Below are positions 19,098-27,117 of a stretch of 64,000 nt of DNA, piece by piece. Position 1 is the first letter of the stretch. Each line of letters opens with the position of its first letter. Where the stretch lies: the NCBI RefSeq assembly GCF_002849855.1, contig NZ_CP018617.1, forward strand, positions 248,001 to 312,000, written 5' to 3'. This DNA comes from Vibrio azureus (GTDB lineage Bacteria; Pseudomonadota; Gammaproteobacteria; Enterobacterales; Vibrionaceae). Below the pieces are notes generated by a model, which had not been told where the DNA came from, did not search any database, and saw nothing but the letters and a program-made list of their open reading frames with translations. The translations under genes and the position numbers were made by a program.

Positions 19098-20318
19098 TTA
19101 TTCCACAAGGACAATTTTTTTGACAGGGGTATCATCCTCAGAATCTGTTGGTTTCTGCCAGTAGTAGCCAGATTGTAAAAGTGTTACAAATTCAACTTGA
19201 GTTAATAAAAGGGTATCTACCAGCTCAACCTTTTCCTTTGTTTCATCTGGTCGATAAACTCCTACAGTAAGAACACCTGAATCATATATGTAACTTGCTA
19301 CTTCAATAGGTGCATCTAAGACATCTTTAGATTGTGCATGAGTTTTCGTTTTAAAGTAATTACCTTGAAATGTACCTTCAAGGCGCTGGTTCTCAACAAA
19401 GCCAGCAGGCGTTGCAAATTTAACTTGCAGCATGATCGCATTGTCTGCATTTAGAAATGCTCCCCAGTCTTTATTGGGATTTGGCCAAGAGAGTGTATCT
19501 CCACGCTTGAATGAGTATGCATGACCTTGTGTCCATGTTTGATAAGTCTTTGAATGTACGGTTACTGGTGTCAGTTTAATATCCAGTGCGTCTCGAAAGG
19601 CCTGATGTACATAAAATTTCCAGCCAACTGCTTGCTCATCGTGGAAAGTGGCTATTAGGTTCTCTCGCCTTGGAAACTCTTTGAGGCCTTTGAGGTTCGT
19701 ATTAATGTGTTTTACAAGATCCTCGAATTCGTCGACTCTGGCTCTTTCCTTGGCTTCAGTGACCGTGATATCACCAGGTAGCGCTTCAGGAAGTTCGCCA
19801 GTATCAAGCAGGTTTTCGAACTGTGATTTCGTTAAAGCTGTGACTCCTTGCATTGTTGCCTGGTTAACTTTTGCTGGACCTGCATTTGGACCAAAACACA
19901 AAATGTCCAAGTTAACTGTCACACTCTTACGAACCAACATGCTTTTGGATTCTGCAAGGCGAGTTAATGATTCTCTGGTGTCCTTGTCAAAGCCAGTGAA
20001 ACAAACATCAAATGTTTTTTCTGAGGAATTTGGCGCACGTTTTGGTAAGTTAATTATGATATCGCTGGCAAAATCAGCTTTAGATTCTAGGTGAAAATCA
20101 GCATCATCAGCGCTATCGAATACACCTAAAACCCTCTCAGTTTTGAGAGTGATTGGGTGTTTGTGTTTGTATGACCAGCCTTGGATATAACTACTTTTTT
20201 CCGTCTCAGTATGCTTGGCATTGGCAAGTTCTTGCACACTCGTATTACCCTTAGCATCCTTGTAGATACATATAAACTGCCCATCAGCTTCTTCTATAGC
20301 GCTCTTAATTGATTCCAT
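19098..20318 (-). CDS. WYL-like / BRCT domain protein of unknown function
   Basis: 406 aa, no signal or membrane segment. Residues about 1-85 resemble a WYL-type ligand-binding domain (ICIYKDAKGNTS, then YIQGWSY and LKTERVLGVFD). Residues about 103-175 are a clear BRCT domain of the bacterial ligase type (FDVCFTGFDKDTRESLTRLA, then DILCFGPNAGPAKV). The C-terminal 180 residues (EDLVKHINTNLKGLKEFP onwards) are not recognised. BRCT domains bind DNA ends or protein partners and WYL domains sense ligands such as nucleic acid. A strong AGGAGAAAG ribosome site precedes the ATG. It lies convergent with the OLD nuclease in the same cargo slot, so a defence or host-takeover role is plausible but unproven. 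Confidence 0.8.
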   Translation of the reverse strand: MESIKSAIEEADGQFICIYKDAKGNTSVQELANAKHTETEKSSYIQGWSYKHKHPITLKTERVLGVFDSADDADFHLESKADFASDIIINLPKRAPNSSEKTFDVCFTGFDKDTRESLTRLAESKSMLVRKSVTVNLDILCFGPNAGPAKVNQATMQGVTALTKSQFENLLDTGELPEALPGDITVTEAKERARVDEFEDLVKHINTNLKGLKEFPRRENLIATFHDEQAVGWKFYVHQAFRDALDIKLTPVTVHSKTYQTWTQGHAYSFKRGDTLSWPNPNKDWGAFLNADNAIMLQVKFATPAGFVENQRLEGTFQGNYFKTKTHAQSKDVLDAPIEVASYIYDSGVLTVGVYRPDETKEKVELVDTLLLTQVEFVTLLQSGYYWQKPTDSEDDTPVKKIVLVE

Positions 20319-20555
20319 TAGATCTTTCTCCTAGCTACTGTTTGTGAGTGGATATTAACCGTATAGTCTAGGTTTTGAACTAAAAATGTGCGCTTTTGTG
20401 CATATTCGTGATCTACCGTTAGGTATTGCTTTGATGGGGTTATATGTTACTTAAGAGTGGGCTGCGTCGAAAAATAAATTAAGAGTTAAGCTACAAAATG
20501 TGTAATTAATAGAACGAGTACTTGTGAAAATTTTAGAATCCTCGTCCTTAGGTTA

Positions 20556-20789
20556 TTAAATATAAGGCATTATTATATATGTCAATAATAGGAGGGATAT
20601 TGTTGTAATATACAGCCCAAACCACCACCAAATTTTATGACAAGCAGTATAAATAGAGAAGATTGAGCATAGAATTAAAATTGAAATGAAAGTTACTGGT
20701 ATTAACAAAAGTGTATATTCTTCTCTAATTAATAATAGTAACGGCCAGTATGGTATAGAGAATAATATATTTTTAACTACGGTTTTCAT
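20556..20789 (-). CDS. Small hydrophobic membrane protein, hypothetical
   Basis: 77 aa. Almost entirely hydrophobic, with probable helices at residues about 8-20, 25-45 and 55-75 (WWFGLYITTISLLLLTYIIMPYI). AT-rich and in the leftward lysogenic strand between the repressor terminator and the WYL-BRCT gene. Small membrane proteins at this position in temperate phages often act in superinfection exclusion, but nothing in the sequence proves that. The ribosome site is weak and the frame could be fortuitous. The space to the next gene (20319-20555) shows nothing else. Confidence 0.4.
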   Translation of the reverse strand: MKTVVKNILFSIPYWPLLLLIREEYTLLLIPVTFISILILCSIFSIYTACHKIWWWFGLYITTISLLLLTYIIMPYI

Positions 20790-20925
20790 AGCTGGATTAC
20801 CATTTTGGCTAGCTGTTATGATTTGAGTATGTAATTAATTTATCATTGAAAACAGTTGCTTGTCACCATAAATCAAATTTTTGCGATAGTTTTAGTACTA
20901 ACAGAAAGCGAAGGTTATCGAAATA

Positions 20926-20951
20926 AAAAAGCTGCCCGAAAGCAGCTTTTT
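20926..20951 (-). terminator. Terminator of the repressor transcript
   Basis: AAAAAGCTGC pairs with GCAGCTTTTT across a 6-nt loop; on the minus strand it ends in a T-run, fitting leftward termination 120 bp after the CI stop. Confidence 0.8.
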
Positions 20952-21072
20952 AGTGCAAGCGAAGTAAAATAAGGCTATCTTCGAAAGTCAGGGAGATCAT
21001 AACTTGGTCAGATCTTAATACTAGCCACTATCTACCTAGCTGCGAGGGGCCTCAAACAGATAGGTGCAACAA

Positions 21073-21699
21073 CTATTTCTTTTCCATGGCCAGTGCAACT
21101 CTACCAACCACTATCACCTCATTTTCATCAACGGTTAATGTTGAACCATTAAAGCTAATCGCCAGTTTTTTACCTGGTAAGCGTTGGATCTCGTTTAGAG
21201 AGAGTAGGCCATCCATATCGACTAGGTATGTGCCGCTTACTGCCTGACGAGATTCTTTGTTTACAATGAATGTGTTCTGGCCGTCTTTGATTGCCATGAC
21301 GTTTACAGCACCCAACTCATTGAGAACTGCTTTATCAAATGAAATCGTGCTTCTGTTCTTAAGTTTCCCATCTTCTATTGAAAAACAATCTATATCGAAA
21401 ATGGAAATTTCTTTTTCGAACTTAGTCGTGTGCTTATTCACATTTGAGTTAATGAAAGGCTCACCTTCATCAAGTAACAGCCAATTTAAAGACACTCCAA
21501 GTTTCAAATGCGCTCTAACAGCAATCTCATGTGGCGTTAGATCACGTTGTCGCCAAGTTGCTAGGGTAGATTTGGGCACACCAAATATCGCCGCAAGCTC
21601 CTGTTGTTGCTCGGTATCTGTAACTTTCATGAGTTTTTTTAGAAAGTCTTTACCGCTAATGTAGTTCGGAACTTCGATTTTTAGTTGATTAGTTTGCAT
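21073..21699 (-). CDS. cI: CI-type phage repressor
   Basis: 208 aa. Residues about 14-80 are the CI-repressor helix-turn-helix domain of the 186/K139 kind (AAIFGVPKSTLATWRQRDLTPHEIAVRAHLKLGVSLNWLLLDEGEP). Residues about 95-205 are an S24-like oligomerisation domain (IKDGQNTFIVNKESRQAVSGTYLVDMDGLLSLNEIQRLPGK). I do not see a clear LexA-like Ala-Gly cleavage site with Ser/Lys dyad, so it probably is not self-cleaving and relies on another route for induction. It is transcribed leftwards, divergent from cox, which is the genetic-switch layout of this phage group. Confidence 0.9.
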   Translation of the reverse strand: MQTNQLKIEVPNYISGKDFLKKLMKVTDTEQQQELAAIFGVPKSTLATWRQRDLTPHEIAVRAHLKLGVSLNWLLLDEGEPFINSNVNKHTTKFEKEISIFDIDCFSIEDGKLKNRSTISFDKAVLNELGAVNVMAIKDGQNTFIVNKESRQAVSGTYLVDMDGLLSLNEIQRLPGKKLAISFNGSTLTVDENEVIVVGRVALAMEKK

Positions 21700-21786
21700 T
21701 ATCGATCCATAATCGCATTGTCGATTCGGGTGAGCGGCAACTCATAAGCCCGATGTAATACATTCAATTACCTAAAGGATATCACT
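21700..21786. promoter_or_regulatory. Divergent cI/cox switch region
   Basis: The 87-bp gap between the two start codons must contain both switch promoters. An inverted repeat AATCG-N6-CGATT at 21711-21726 and a neighbouring ATCGAT make candidate operator half-sites. Ribosome site AAAGGATA serves cox. Confidence 0.55.
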
Positions 21787-21999
21787 ATGCTCTCTTATCA
21801 AGTAGTTTTAAATACACCTTTCATGACTTATGACCAGTATTCTCAGTTTTCAGGCATGCCTAAGCGTACCATCATGGACTGGGTATCAGACGGCCGTTTA
21901 CCTATTAAAACCAAAGCAAAAGGCAAAGAAACACCACTGATCAACATGGTGGCTTTGCTTGAGATCGCGACTCGTGAAGCCATGCAAAACTTAGGTTGA
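21787..21999 (+). CDS. cox: Cox-like regulatory/excision protein
   Basis: 70 aa. A MerR/excisionase-like winged helix is visible: FMTYDQYSQFSGMPKRTIMDWVSDGRLPIKTKAKGKETPLINMVAL. P2 Cox-type proteins of this size repress the lysogenic promoter and direct excision with integrase. It is the first gene rightwards of the switch, exactly where cox sits in P2, HP1 and K139. Confidence 0.85.
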   Translation: MLSYQVVLNTPFMTYDQYSQFSGMPKRTIMDWVSDGRLPIKTKAKGKETPLINMVALLEIATREAMQNLG

Positions 22000-22004
22000 T
22001 AACC

Positions 22005-22103
22005 ATGCGCTTATCTTCCCTGGTCCCAACCAAAGAGTATTGCCCATTGTGGTTAAACATCCTTGGTTGGAGTTTTGTTTTACTCCCGTTTTTCTTCTAT
22101 TGA
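22005..22103 (+). CDS. Possible 32-aa hydrophobic small ORF
   Basis: An ATG two codons after the cox stop opens a 32-codon frame ending in WSFVLLPFFFY. The sequence also contains an 8-bp inverted repeat (CCAACCAA / TTGGTTGG), so the region may instead be an RNA structure before cII. Low confidence. Confidence 0.2.
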   Translation: MRLSSLVPTKEYCPLWLNILGWSFVLLPFFFY

Positions 22104-22112
22104 GTATTCGCT

Positions 22113-22652
22113 ATGAACCCAAATGACTCAATGTGCGAATTCCGTGGCTCTAAACAAAAAGCATTTAACGAAGCGTGTTGCGCATTTGCGAACTCGGAGA
22201 ACATGACCAAGTTAGCTGAAATGGTGGGGATGAACGCCACCATGCTGCGCAACAAGCTTAACCCAGAGCAACCGCACATTCTTACCAATGTAGAACTTGT
22301 GATGATCACGAAGGCGAGTGGCAACTTCACCATTCTTAACAGTCTTTTGCTTGGCCTCGGTGTCGTGACCGCACAAATCCCAAATGATGCGAGTGAAGAA
22401 ACCTTCATTAAACGTGCGTTGGAAAATGCTATGCACTCCGGTGAGCTTTCCCGTATGGCGCTTGAACATGCAGGCAGTGATCGTCTAAGTCGTACCCACA
22501 AACACACCATTATTCAAAAAGCACAGGCAGGCATCAGCAATCTTGTGCTGCTTATCAACGATATCGAAAGCAAAACAAAAGGCGTTTCACCATTTTTAGC
22601 GATGAGTGTGGATTTTGTCGCTAACGGTGCCGCCATACCTGGACTTGCCTAA
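22113..22652 (+). CDS. cII: Phage CII-family regulatory protein
   Basis: 179 aa. The N-terminus (SKQKAFNEACCAFANSENMTKLAEMVGMNATMLRNKLNPEQPHILTNVELVMITKASGN) is the phage regulatory CII / CP76 helix-turn-helix found in 186, HP1 and K139 phages. In 186, CII turns on establishment of lysogeny. The C-terminal helices (residues about 110-160) probably mediate oligomerisation. It lies second in the rightward early operon. Confidence 0.88.
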   Translation: MNPNDSMCEFRGSKQKAFNEACCAFANSENMTKLAEMVGMNATMLRNKLNPEQPHILTNVELVMITKASGNFTILNSLLLGLGVVTAQIPNDASEETFIKRALENAMHSGELSRMALEHAGSDRLSRTHKHTIIQKAQAGISNLVLLINDIESKTKGVSPFLAMSVDFVANGAAIPGLA

Positions 22653-22680
22653 CTCATTAACGAATAAAGGAAGTTTTACC

Positions 22681-22881
22681 ATGATAAAGATTGAATTAAA
22701 CACCCTTGAGGAAGCGATACACATCCATAACATCGCCGCTCTTAATGCTTACAAATATCAACAGAACCCTGTTAAAGGCCAAGAGTGTCAGCAAAACGCC
22801 AATATCCGTATTTGGAAAGATATTCGTGATCAAGCCATCAAGGATATCGAAAAATTTGCCGGAGCAAAGGAGACCGCCTAA
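22681..22881 (+). CDS. Small phage early protein, unknown
   Basis: 66 aa from ATG 22681, preceded by AAAGGAAG. Sequence MIKIELNTLEEAIHIHNIAALNAYKYQQ suggests an all-helical protein. Its stop overlaps the ATG of the next gene (TAATG), so it is translationally coupled in the early operon. No family recognised. Confidence 0.7.
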   Translation: MIKIELNTLEEAIHIHNIAALNAYKYQQNPVKGQECQQNANIRIWKDIRDQAIKDIEKFAGAKETA

Positions 22882-23108
22882 TGGAATATGTCGCTATTCG
22901 TCTGTTTGGTGATGGTGCAATGAAGCGCCATAAACACACCCAAGAATTAGAAACCACAACACTTGGAGACTTTGACTGTTTTGATGACGCGATCCATCAA
23001 GCTTGTGAACAGCTTAAGTGCAATCACGTTCGCCACGGTGTACTCAGCGAAGGCGAAGGGGCAGGCGGTTTTATCGTCGTGGATACACAGGAGTTTGTTG
23101 AGATATGA
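22881..23108 (+). CDS. Small phage early protein, unknown
   Basis: 75 aa (MEYVAIRLFGDGAMKRH...). Residues around TTTLGDFDCFDDAIHQACEQLKC and GAGGFIVVDTQEFV suggest a small alpha/beta fold. Coupled by overlap to both neighbours. No function assignable. Confidence 0.7.
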   Translation: MEYVAIRLFGDGAMKRHKHTQELETTTLGDFDCFDDAIHQACEQLKCNHVRHGVLSEGEGAGGFIVVDTQEFVEI

Positions 23109-23722
23109 GTATTCGCAAAGGTTGGTTTCAACAAATCAAGCGTGGAGAAGAGCATTATCAATATGGAAAGCACCATCCCACGTATTACAACATTCTCGGA
23201 CAAAAGTTTGGCAAGCTCACGGTTACTAAGCAAGACCCAGGGAAAGGAGTAGAGTGCCGTTGTGAATGCGGAAATACTCATATTGAAAAATATACCGTCG
23301 ATCTTCGCAGAGGGTATCGCAAGAGCTGTGGAAAGTGCAATAACCTTAGCAGCCCAAATTTCAAGTTTGACGAAGATGCTCTTATTTTGAAGTGGGCTGG
23401 TATTAAATCGACTCAGGAGATTGCCAAGTTAGTTGAGCAGCTTGGATACAGAAAAGCTTCAATCAGCACAATCAAAAACAGAGTAAGGACGCTTAATCGC
23501 CATCGAGAGAAGAGTAACAAAATATCGTTGCGCAGAAAGGGGGAGCTCTACCCACATGCAAAGTGCTCAGATAACGATGTTGAATTATGTCGATGTCTTT
23601 ATGACGAGGGACTCACGCCATCTCAGATTGCTGAAAAAATGGAAATGAATCGTTCTCATGTCAGTTCAATCGTTTATTACCATTCTCGCACAGAGCCTGC
23701 TTTTAGTCGGAGTTTCAGATGA
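23105..23722 (+). CDS. Zinc-ribbon / AP2-like DNA-binding phage protein
   Basis: 205 aa. Residues about 28-80 (YNILGQKFGKLTVTKQDPGKG, then CRCECGNTHIEKYTVDLRRGYRKSCGKC) match the zinc-binding module often found in front of AP2 or HNH regions of phage homing-type proteins. Four cysteines form a CxC...CxxC ribbon. Two helix-turn-helix-like segments follow (STQEIAKLVEQLGYRKASISTIKNRVRTL, and LTPSQIAEKMEMNRSHVSSIV). I see no HNH catalytic residues, so it is more likely a DNA-binding regulator or a degenerate homing protein. It overlaps its neighbours by 4 bp on each side. Confidence 0.65.
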   Translation: MSIRKGWFQQIKRGEEHYQYGKHHPTYYNILGQKFGKLTVTKQDPGKGVECRCECGNTHIEKYTVDLRRGYRKSCGKCNNLSSPNFKFDEDALILKWAGIKSTQEIAKLVEQLGYRKASISTIKNRVRTLNRHREKSNKISLRRKGELYPHAKCSDNDVELCRCLYDEGLTPSQIAEKMEMNRSHVSSIVYYHSRTEPAFSRSFR

Positions 23723-23955
23723 GCACGAAAATATACATAAACCCATGCCATTTGCCTTGCCCTGATTTAGAGCATTACTCGTTGACCAAAGAAGATAAAG
23801 AGCGAGGCCTCATTCAGCTAGCAAAAGTACGCAAAGAGCTGGCCGCGAAAAGGGAGGCAACAGAAACGCTTCGAGAACGGCGCAAGAGATTGTGGCTTGA
23901 GAAGCTAAAACAAAAGTCTCTGCGCTTACCTAATCGAGTGATAACGCCTTACTAA
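23719..23955 (+). CDS. Small basic phage early protein, unknown
   Basis: 78 aa, rich in charged residues in the C-terminal half (KVRKELAAKREATETLRERRKRLWLEKLKQK), probably a long helix or coiled coil. Its N-terminus contains CHLPCPDL. The start overlaps the upstream gene by ATGA and the stop is 5 bp before the replication gene. No function assignable. Confidence 0.65.
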   Translation: MSTKIYINPCHLPCPDLEHYSLTKEDKERGLIQLAKVRKELAAKREATETLRERRKRLWLEKLKQKSLRLPNRVITPY

Positions 23956-23960
23956 ACATA

Positions 23961-25847
23961 ATGAAAAAACACAATCTCAACCTGAATAATCCTCTTAATC
24001 GACTCCCGAGCAATCTGCATCGGGAGTTGCTTTCTTATCTGGACAATCACAAAGGCACTTCTCAGCTTTCTTTTATTAATGGTGAATGGGTTCATGACGG
24101 AAAACTAACCCCAAGAGAAAGAGTTTTTGAGTTTGCATCATCTATGGCCAATAAGCTCAAGCTACCTTATGACATTCGAAACTATATCGATAAAGCATCA
24201 GCCAGCAGGTTAAAAAAGTATGGTTTTAAGCGTGCGGTAGATTTTATTGAAAAACGAAGCACTGCGGTTGCTGCAGCGTTTTCGGTCTTGCCTGAGCCGT
24301 GGTGGAAAGTCGATAGCGAAATTAAAATCGCTAAGCTGGCCATAGAAATGGCCGGGCGTTGTGGTAATCGAGTTAGGTTGGCATCTGATCATGGTATGTC
24401 GCCAATGGAGAGCATTGGGTTTATTAACGAGTTCACCGGGGCTTCTTTATGGCTTCCTCATTTTGCTTATGTTGAAAGTTCTGACCAGGCATATTCGATG
24501 ATATGTCGACTGATGGATGAAGGATTTTGGCGTAGAGCTATCGGTCGCATTGTGGTAGCCGTATTTGAAAATGCTCGCCGGGCTGCAGGTATGGTTTCGC
24601 CACACAGCTCTCCTTATGCGTCCAATGCGGCTTGTGAGTGGTTAACCATTCGGCAGGACCGACAAAGAGAATGGATTGAGCTCATGGCCATTGAATCTGA
24701 AAATGGTGATGTGGTTGATCTTAAAACCGTCATTGATTCGTCCCAAAGTAACCCGGCTAATCGAAGACATGAACTGATGACTCGTATTGCAGGTTGTCAG
24801 GAATATGCAGAAAGCAATGATCATGTGGCGATTTTTGTCACTATGACGGCGCCCAGTCGTTTTCATCGACTTAAAAAGCACGGTAAATACTGGGTTGAAA
24901 ATCCTAAATTTGATGGCGGTAATCCCAAAGATGCCCATGCTTGGTTAAGCAAAGGTTGGAACTTGTTTAGAGCCTGGGCAGATTATCGTGAATTGACTTA
25001 TTACGGTATGAGGGTTGTTGAGCCTCATCAGGATGGAACACCGCACTGGCATGGTGTGTTTTTTATGCCTCTTGATCATGTACAAGCATTCATAGCAGGG
25101 CTTCAGGCGTATCAGTTTAGAGAAAATAGAGAGCTGTTCTTTGACGATGGTTCTCCAAGAACGAAAGCCATGAAGGCCCGGTTTGAGGCCAAGCTTATCG
25201 ATAAGTCGGCAGGCGGTGCCGTGGCTTATCTGGCCAAATACATATCAAAGAACGTTGATGGTTATGCGCTTGAAGGTGAAACCGATCGAGACAACAAAAG
25301 AGCGAAGCTTCAAGAAACCGTTAAAAACGTGACCGCCTGGTCGCGTACATTTAGTTTTCGTCAATTCCAATTCCAGAAAACCCCACCTGTCACTATTTGG
25401 CGTGAGCTTCGCCGCATTGATGAAGAGCAAGAATACTGCTTATTTGAGAAAGCGAGAAGGGCGGCCGATCTTGGCTTTTTCTCCGCTTACATGGATTACA
25501 TGGGCGGGCACCGACTTCGTTCATCTGAGCGCCCGCTCCGGTTGGTTAAAAAGGAAAGAGAAAACAAATATGGTGAAATCGTCAAGGTAACTGACGGGGT
25601 GCAAGGGTCCGGTTTGATGGTTTATACACGGGAAACGGAATGGAAACTCGTTAAGAAAGACTCCGACTTGTCGGAGGCTTCTGAAGGGAGCGGGAGCGAC
25701 CGACCTTGGTCCAGTGGCAATAACTGTAGAATTTCACCCAAGAGCCAAAAAATCATCGATAAATTCTTCTTAGAAATGGAGTTAGATAGGGGAGAGCCTG
25801 AATGGGAACGCTTTATGAAGGCTGAAACGATAGCCAGTCCACATTGA
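23961..25847 (+). CDS. A: Rolling-circle replication endonuclease (P2 gpA family)
   Basis: 628 aa. The HUH metal motif is in GTPHWHGVFFMP at about residues 358-369, and the catalytic tyrosine/lysine region is AYLAKYISKNVDG near 421-433. The N-terminal half (residues 1-270) shows the gpA-type LPHFAYVESSDQAYSMICRLMDEGFWRRAIGR segment. It nicks the phage origin, stays covalently bound and primes rolling-circle replication. In P2 the origin lies inside gene A; a comparable site may be inside this gene, but I cannot locate it. It closes the early operon. Confidence 0.93.
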   Translation: MKKHNLNLNNPLNRLPSNLHRELLSYLDNHKGTSQLSFINGEWVHDGKLTPRERVFEFASSMANKLKLPYDIRNYIDKASASRLKKYGFKRAVDFIEKRSTAVAAAFSVLPEPWWKVDSEIKIAKLAIEMAGRCGNRVRLASDHGMSPMESIGFINEFTGASLWLPHFAYVESSDQAYSMICRLMDEGFWRRAIGRIVVAVFENARRAAGMVSPHSSPYASNAACEWLTIRQDRQREWIELMAIESENGDVVDLKTVIDSSQSNPANRRHELMTRIAGCQEYAESNDHVAIFVTMTAPSRFHRLKKHGKYWVENPKFDGGNPKDAHAWLSKGWNLFRAWADYRELTYYGMRVVEPHQDGTPHWHGVFFMPLDHVQAFIAGLQAYQFRENRELFFDDGSPRTKAMKARFEAKLIDKSAGGAVAYLAKYISKNVDGYALEGETDRDNKRAKLQETVKNVTAWSRTFSFRQFQFQKTPPVTIWRELRRIDEEQEYCLFEKARRAADLGFFSAYMDYMGGHRLRSSERPLRLVKKERENKYGEIVKVTDGVQGSGLMVYTRETEWKLVKKDSDLSEASEGSGSDRPWSSGNNCRISPKSQKIIDKFFLEMELDRGEPEWERFMKAETIASPH

Positions 25848-25893
25848 TGAGCTTATAAAACAATCCTAAAAAGATATAATCCTCACTAGAAAA

Positions 25894-25909
25894 CTGTATG
25901 TATATACAG
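25894..25909. promoter_or_regulatory. Strong LexA-type box before the 72-aa gene
   Basis: CTGTATGTATATACAG is an almost ideal LexA box (CTGT-N8-ACAG with alternating TA centre). It is 35 bp upstream of the next start codon, over the expected promoter. Confidence 0.8.
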
Positions 25910-25943
25910 TATATTGCCTATGTCATCATAAGGAGGGCTTGTC

Positions 25944-26162
25944 ATGTCTAATAAAAACCAACTTTTCCAACAAGCATTAGAGTTAATCGTAGATGGGGTC
26001 GCGTTAAGTACCGAACTTGAGAGCAGGGCAAAAGTCGGTGTGTATTTGATGGGGTTGGTGATTGCAGACAATCAAGGCGAGCTTGATAGCAATAAGATAG
26101 AGGCCATGAAGATGATCATTCAGATGGCGGATGAAACAGAAAGCCCAAGGTTTAATTTATAG
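25944..26162 (+). CDS. Small LexA-box phage gene (possible inducer), unknown
   Basis: 72 aa, acidic and helical (MSNKNQLFQQALELIVDGVALSTELESRAK). A very strong AAGGAGGG ribosome site precedes the ATG and a near-ideal LexA box lies just upstream. Phage 186 uses a LexA-controlled small antirepressor (Tum) to induce its non-cleavable CI; this gene has the regulation and size to do the same, although I see no sequence similarity to claim homology. Its 3' end overlaps the end of the convergent ogr gene by 6 bp. Confidence 0.75.
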   Translation: MSNKNQLFQQALELIVDGVALSTELESRAKVGVYLMGLVIADNQGELDSNKIEAMKMIIQMADETESPRFNL

Positions 26163-26408
26163 TATTGAGAGCTGGTTTTTCAGCTCTTTTTTTTGCTCTG
26201 GGCCAAGTGCTTTAACCAGGTTAAAGGCCATTTGTGTGGTGGTCTTAGCGGAAGGGCTAAGCGTATGGCTGAAGGACAGATTCATCACGAATGTGTGGCC
26301 GCATTCAGGATCGCTGCAGCTGCAATATAAATCGCTGTAGCTCGTTGAAATACGGTTTGATTTTTGTATACAGGCTTTCGCACCACATTCGGGGCAAATT
26401 ACTCTCAT
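26157..26408 (-). CDS. ogr: Ogr/Delta-type zinc-finger activator of late genes
   Basis: 83 aa from ATG 26408 (an in-frame GTG precedes it). The zinc motif CPECGAKACI ... YCSCSDPECGHTF is the Ogr/Delta finger. P2 Ogr binds a palindromic site upstream of each late promoter and recruits RNA polymerase through the alpha subunit. The long C-terminal helix (NLVKALGPEQKKELKNQLSIL) is extra to the minimal 72-aa P2 protein. A LexA-type box sits about 50 bp upstream. A candidate target palindrome is at 31134-31156 between the divergent head operons. Confidence 0.9.
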   Translation of the reverse strand: MRVICPECGAKACIQKSNRISTSYSDLYCSCSDPECGHTFVMNLSFSHTLSPSAKTTTQMAFNLVKALGPEQKKELKNQLSIL

Positions 26409-26456
26409 CACATTGACCTAACTTAGCTGACTGATAGTGTAATATTATTTTAAATA

Positions 26457-26472
26457 CTGTCCATTTGTACAG
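26457..26472. promoter_or_regulatory. LexA-type box upstream of ogr
   Basis: CTGTCCATTTGTACAG fits CTGT-N8-ACAG. It lies 49-64 bp upstream of the ogr start, where the leftward promoter should be. Confidence 0.55.
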
Positions 26473-26523
26473 GTTAATTTGCAGTTCACTTTTTGTTTTG
26501 CTCGATTGGAAAGATAGAGGGTT

Positions 26524-26691
26524 ATTGAGGAGACGAGCAGTTCTTCAGGTAATTTTAGCCAGGATGATATAACATGGATGAAGCATGAGGCTGCTGAAAG
26601 CTGGTATGAAAAGAAGCATAAAGCTGGATATGCTGAGTCACATGCTGCAGCAGAGAAAAAGTGGACAGGATTTCCATGGGATGAAGAATAA
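26524..26691 (+). pseudogene. C-terminal remnant of a larger protein, probably a polymorphic toxin
   Basis: An open frame of 55 codons lacking a proper start runs from about 26524; its readable part includes MKHEAAESWYEKKHKAGYAE and ends WTGFPWDEE. The stop codon abuts the next ATG (TAAATG), as toxin tails abut immunity genes. It may be expressed as a 37-aa peptide from ATG 26578, but a leftover toxin C-terminus is the simpler reading. No catalytic motif can be assigned. Confidence 0.45.
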
Positions 26692-27015
26692 ATGATATTT
26701 ACTTACAATGATGGCTTCTATAAATTAGCCAGAATAACAGGTCCTTGCCATAATTTATTGTGTATTAAGTTATCTAATGTAAGTGTGGACAACATAATAA
26801 TGACACCTGTAGGTGCTGAGCAACCTGAAAACATAACTGCAGACGAAGTACATAAACAAGTAATTGAGGGACTGCAATATATAAATGAACATTTCCCATT
26901 AAAATTTCACGTCTCTGAAGTTCAATATCTCCCATCAGATACATATTCTCGAAATGTCTATCGCAAACTTATCATAGAAATAGCGAGACGCATATTACTA
27001 GAATCTACAGATTGA
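26692..27015 (+). CDS. Orphan immunity-like protein in phage accessory slot
   Basis: 107 aa, acidic, soluble, AT-rich. It has no recognised domain; the compact alpha/beta look (FTYNDGFYKLARITG ... DEVHKQVIEGLQYINEHFPLKFHVSEVQY) and position directly behind a truncated C-terminal fragment resemble immunity genes of polymorphic or contact-dependent toxins. It lies between ogr and the portal gene, which corresponds to the P2 tin/old accessory position. Function is inferred from arrangement only. Confidence 0.6.
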   Translation: MIFTYNDGFYKLARITGPCHNLLCIKLSNVSVDNIIMTPVGAEQPENITADEVHKQVIEGLQYINEHFPLKFHVSEVQYLPSDTYSRNVYRKLIIEIARRILLESTD

Positions 27016-27117
27016 TGCTCTAGATAAGCGGTAAAGATTACAAGCCTTAGTGTAGAGACTTTTGAATAAATAAGTGTGATTACTTTGATGCTGGCTTTTT
27101 TATACCTGCCACCAAGC

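Noticed and set aside
17189..20318. Complete Gabija system
   Set aside because: Gabija needs an OLD-like GajA followed by a UvrD-like helicase GajB in one operon. The neighbour here is convergent and has WYL-like and BRCT domains, not helicase motifs.
23105..23722. Active HNH homing endonuclease
   Set aside because: The cysteine ribbon typical of such proteins is there, but no HNH histidines could be located; described only as DNA-binding.
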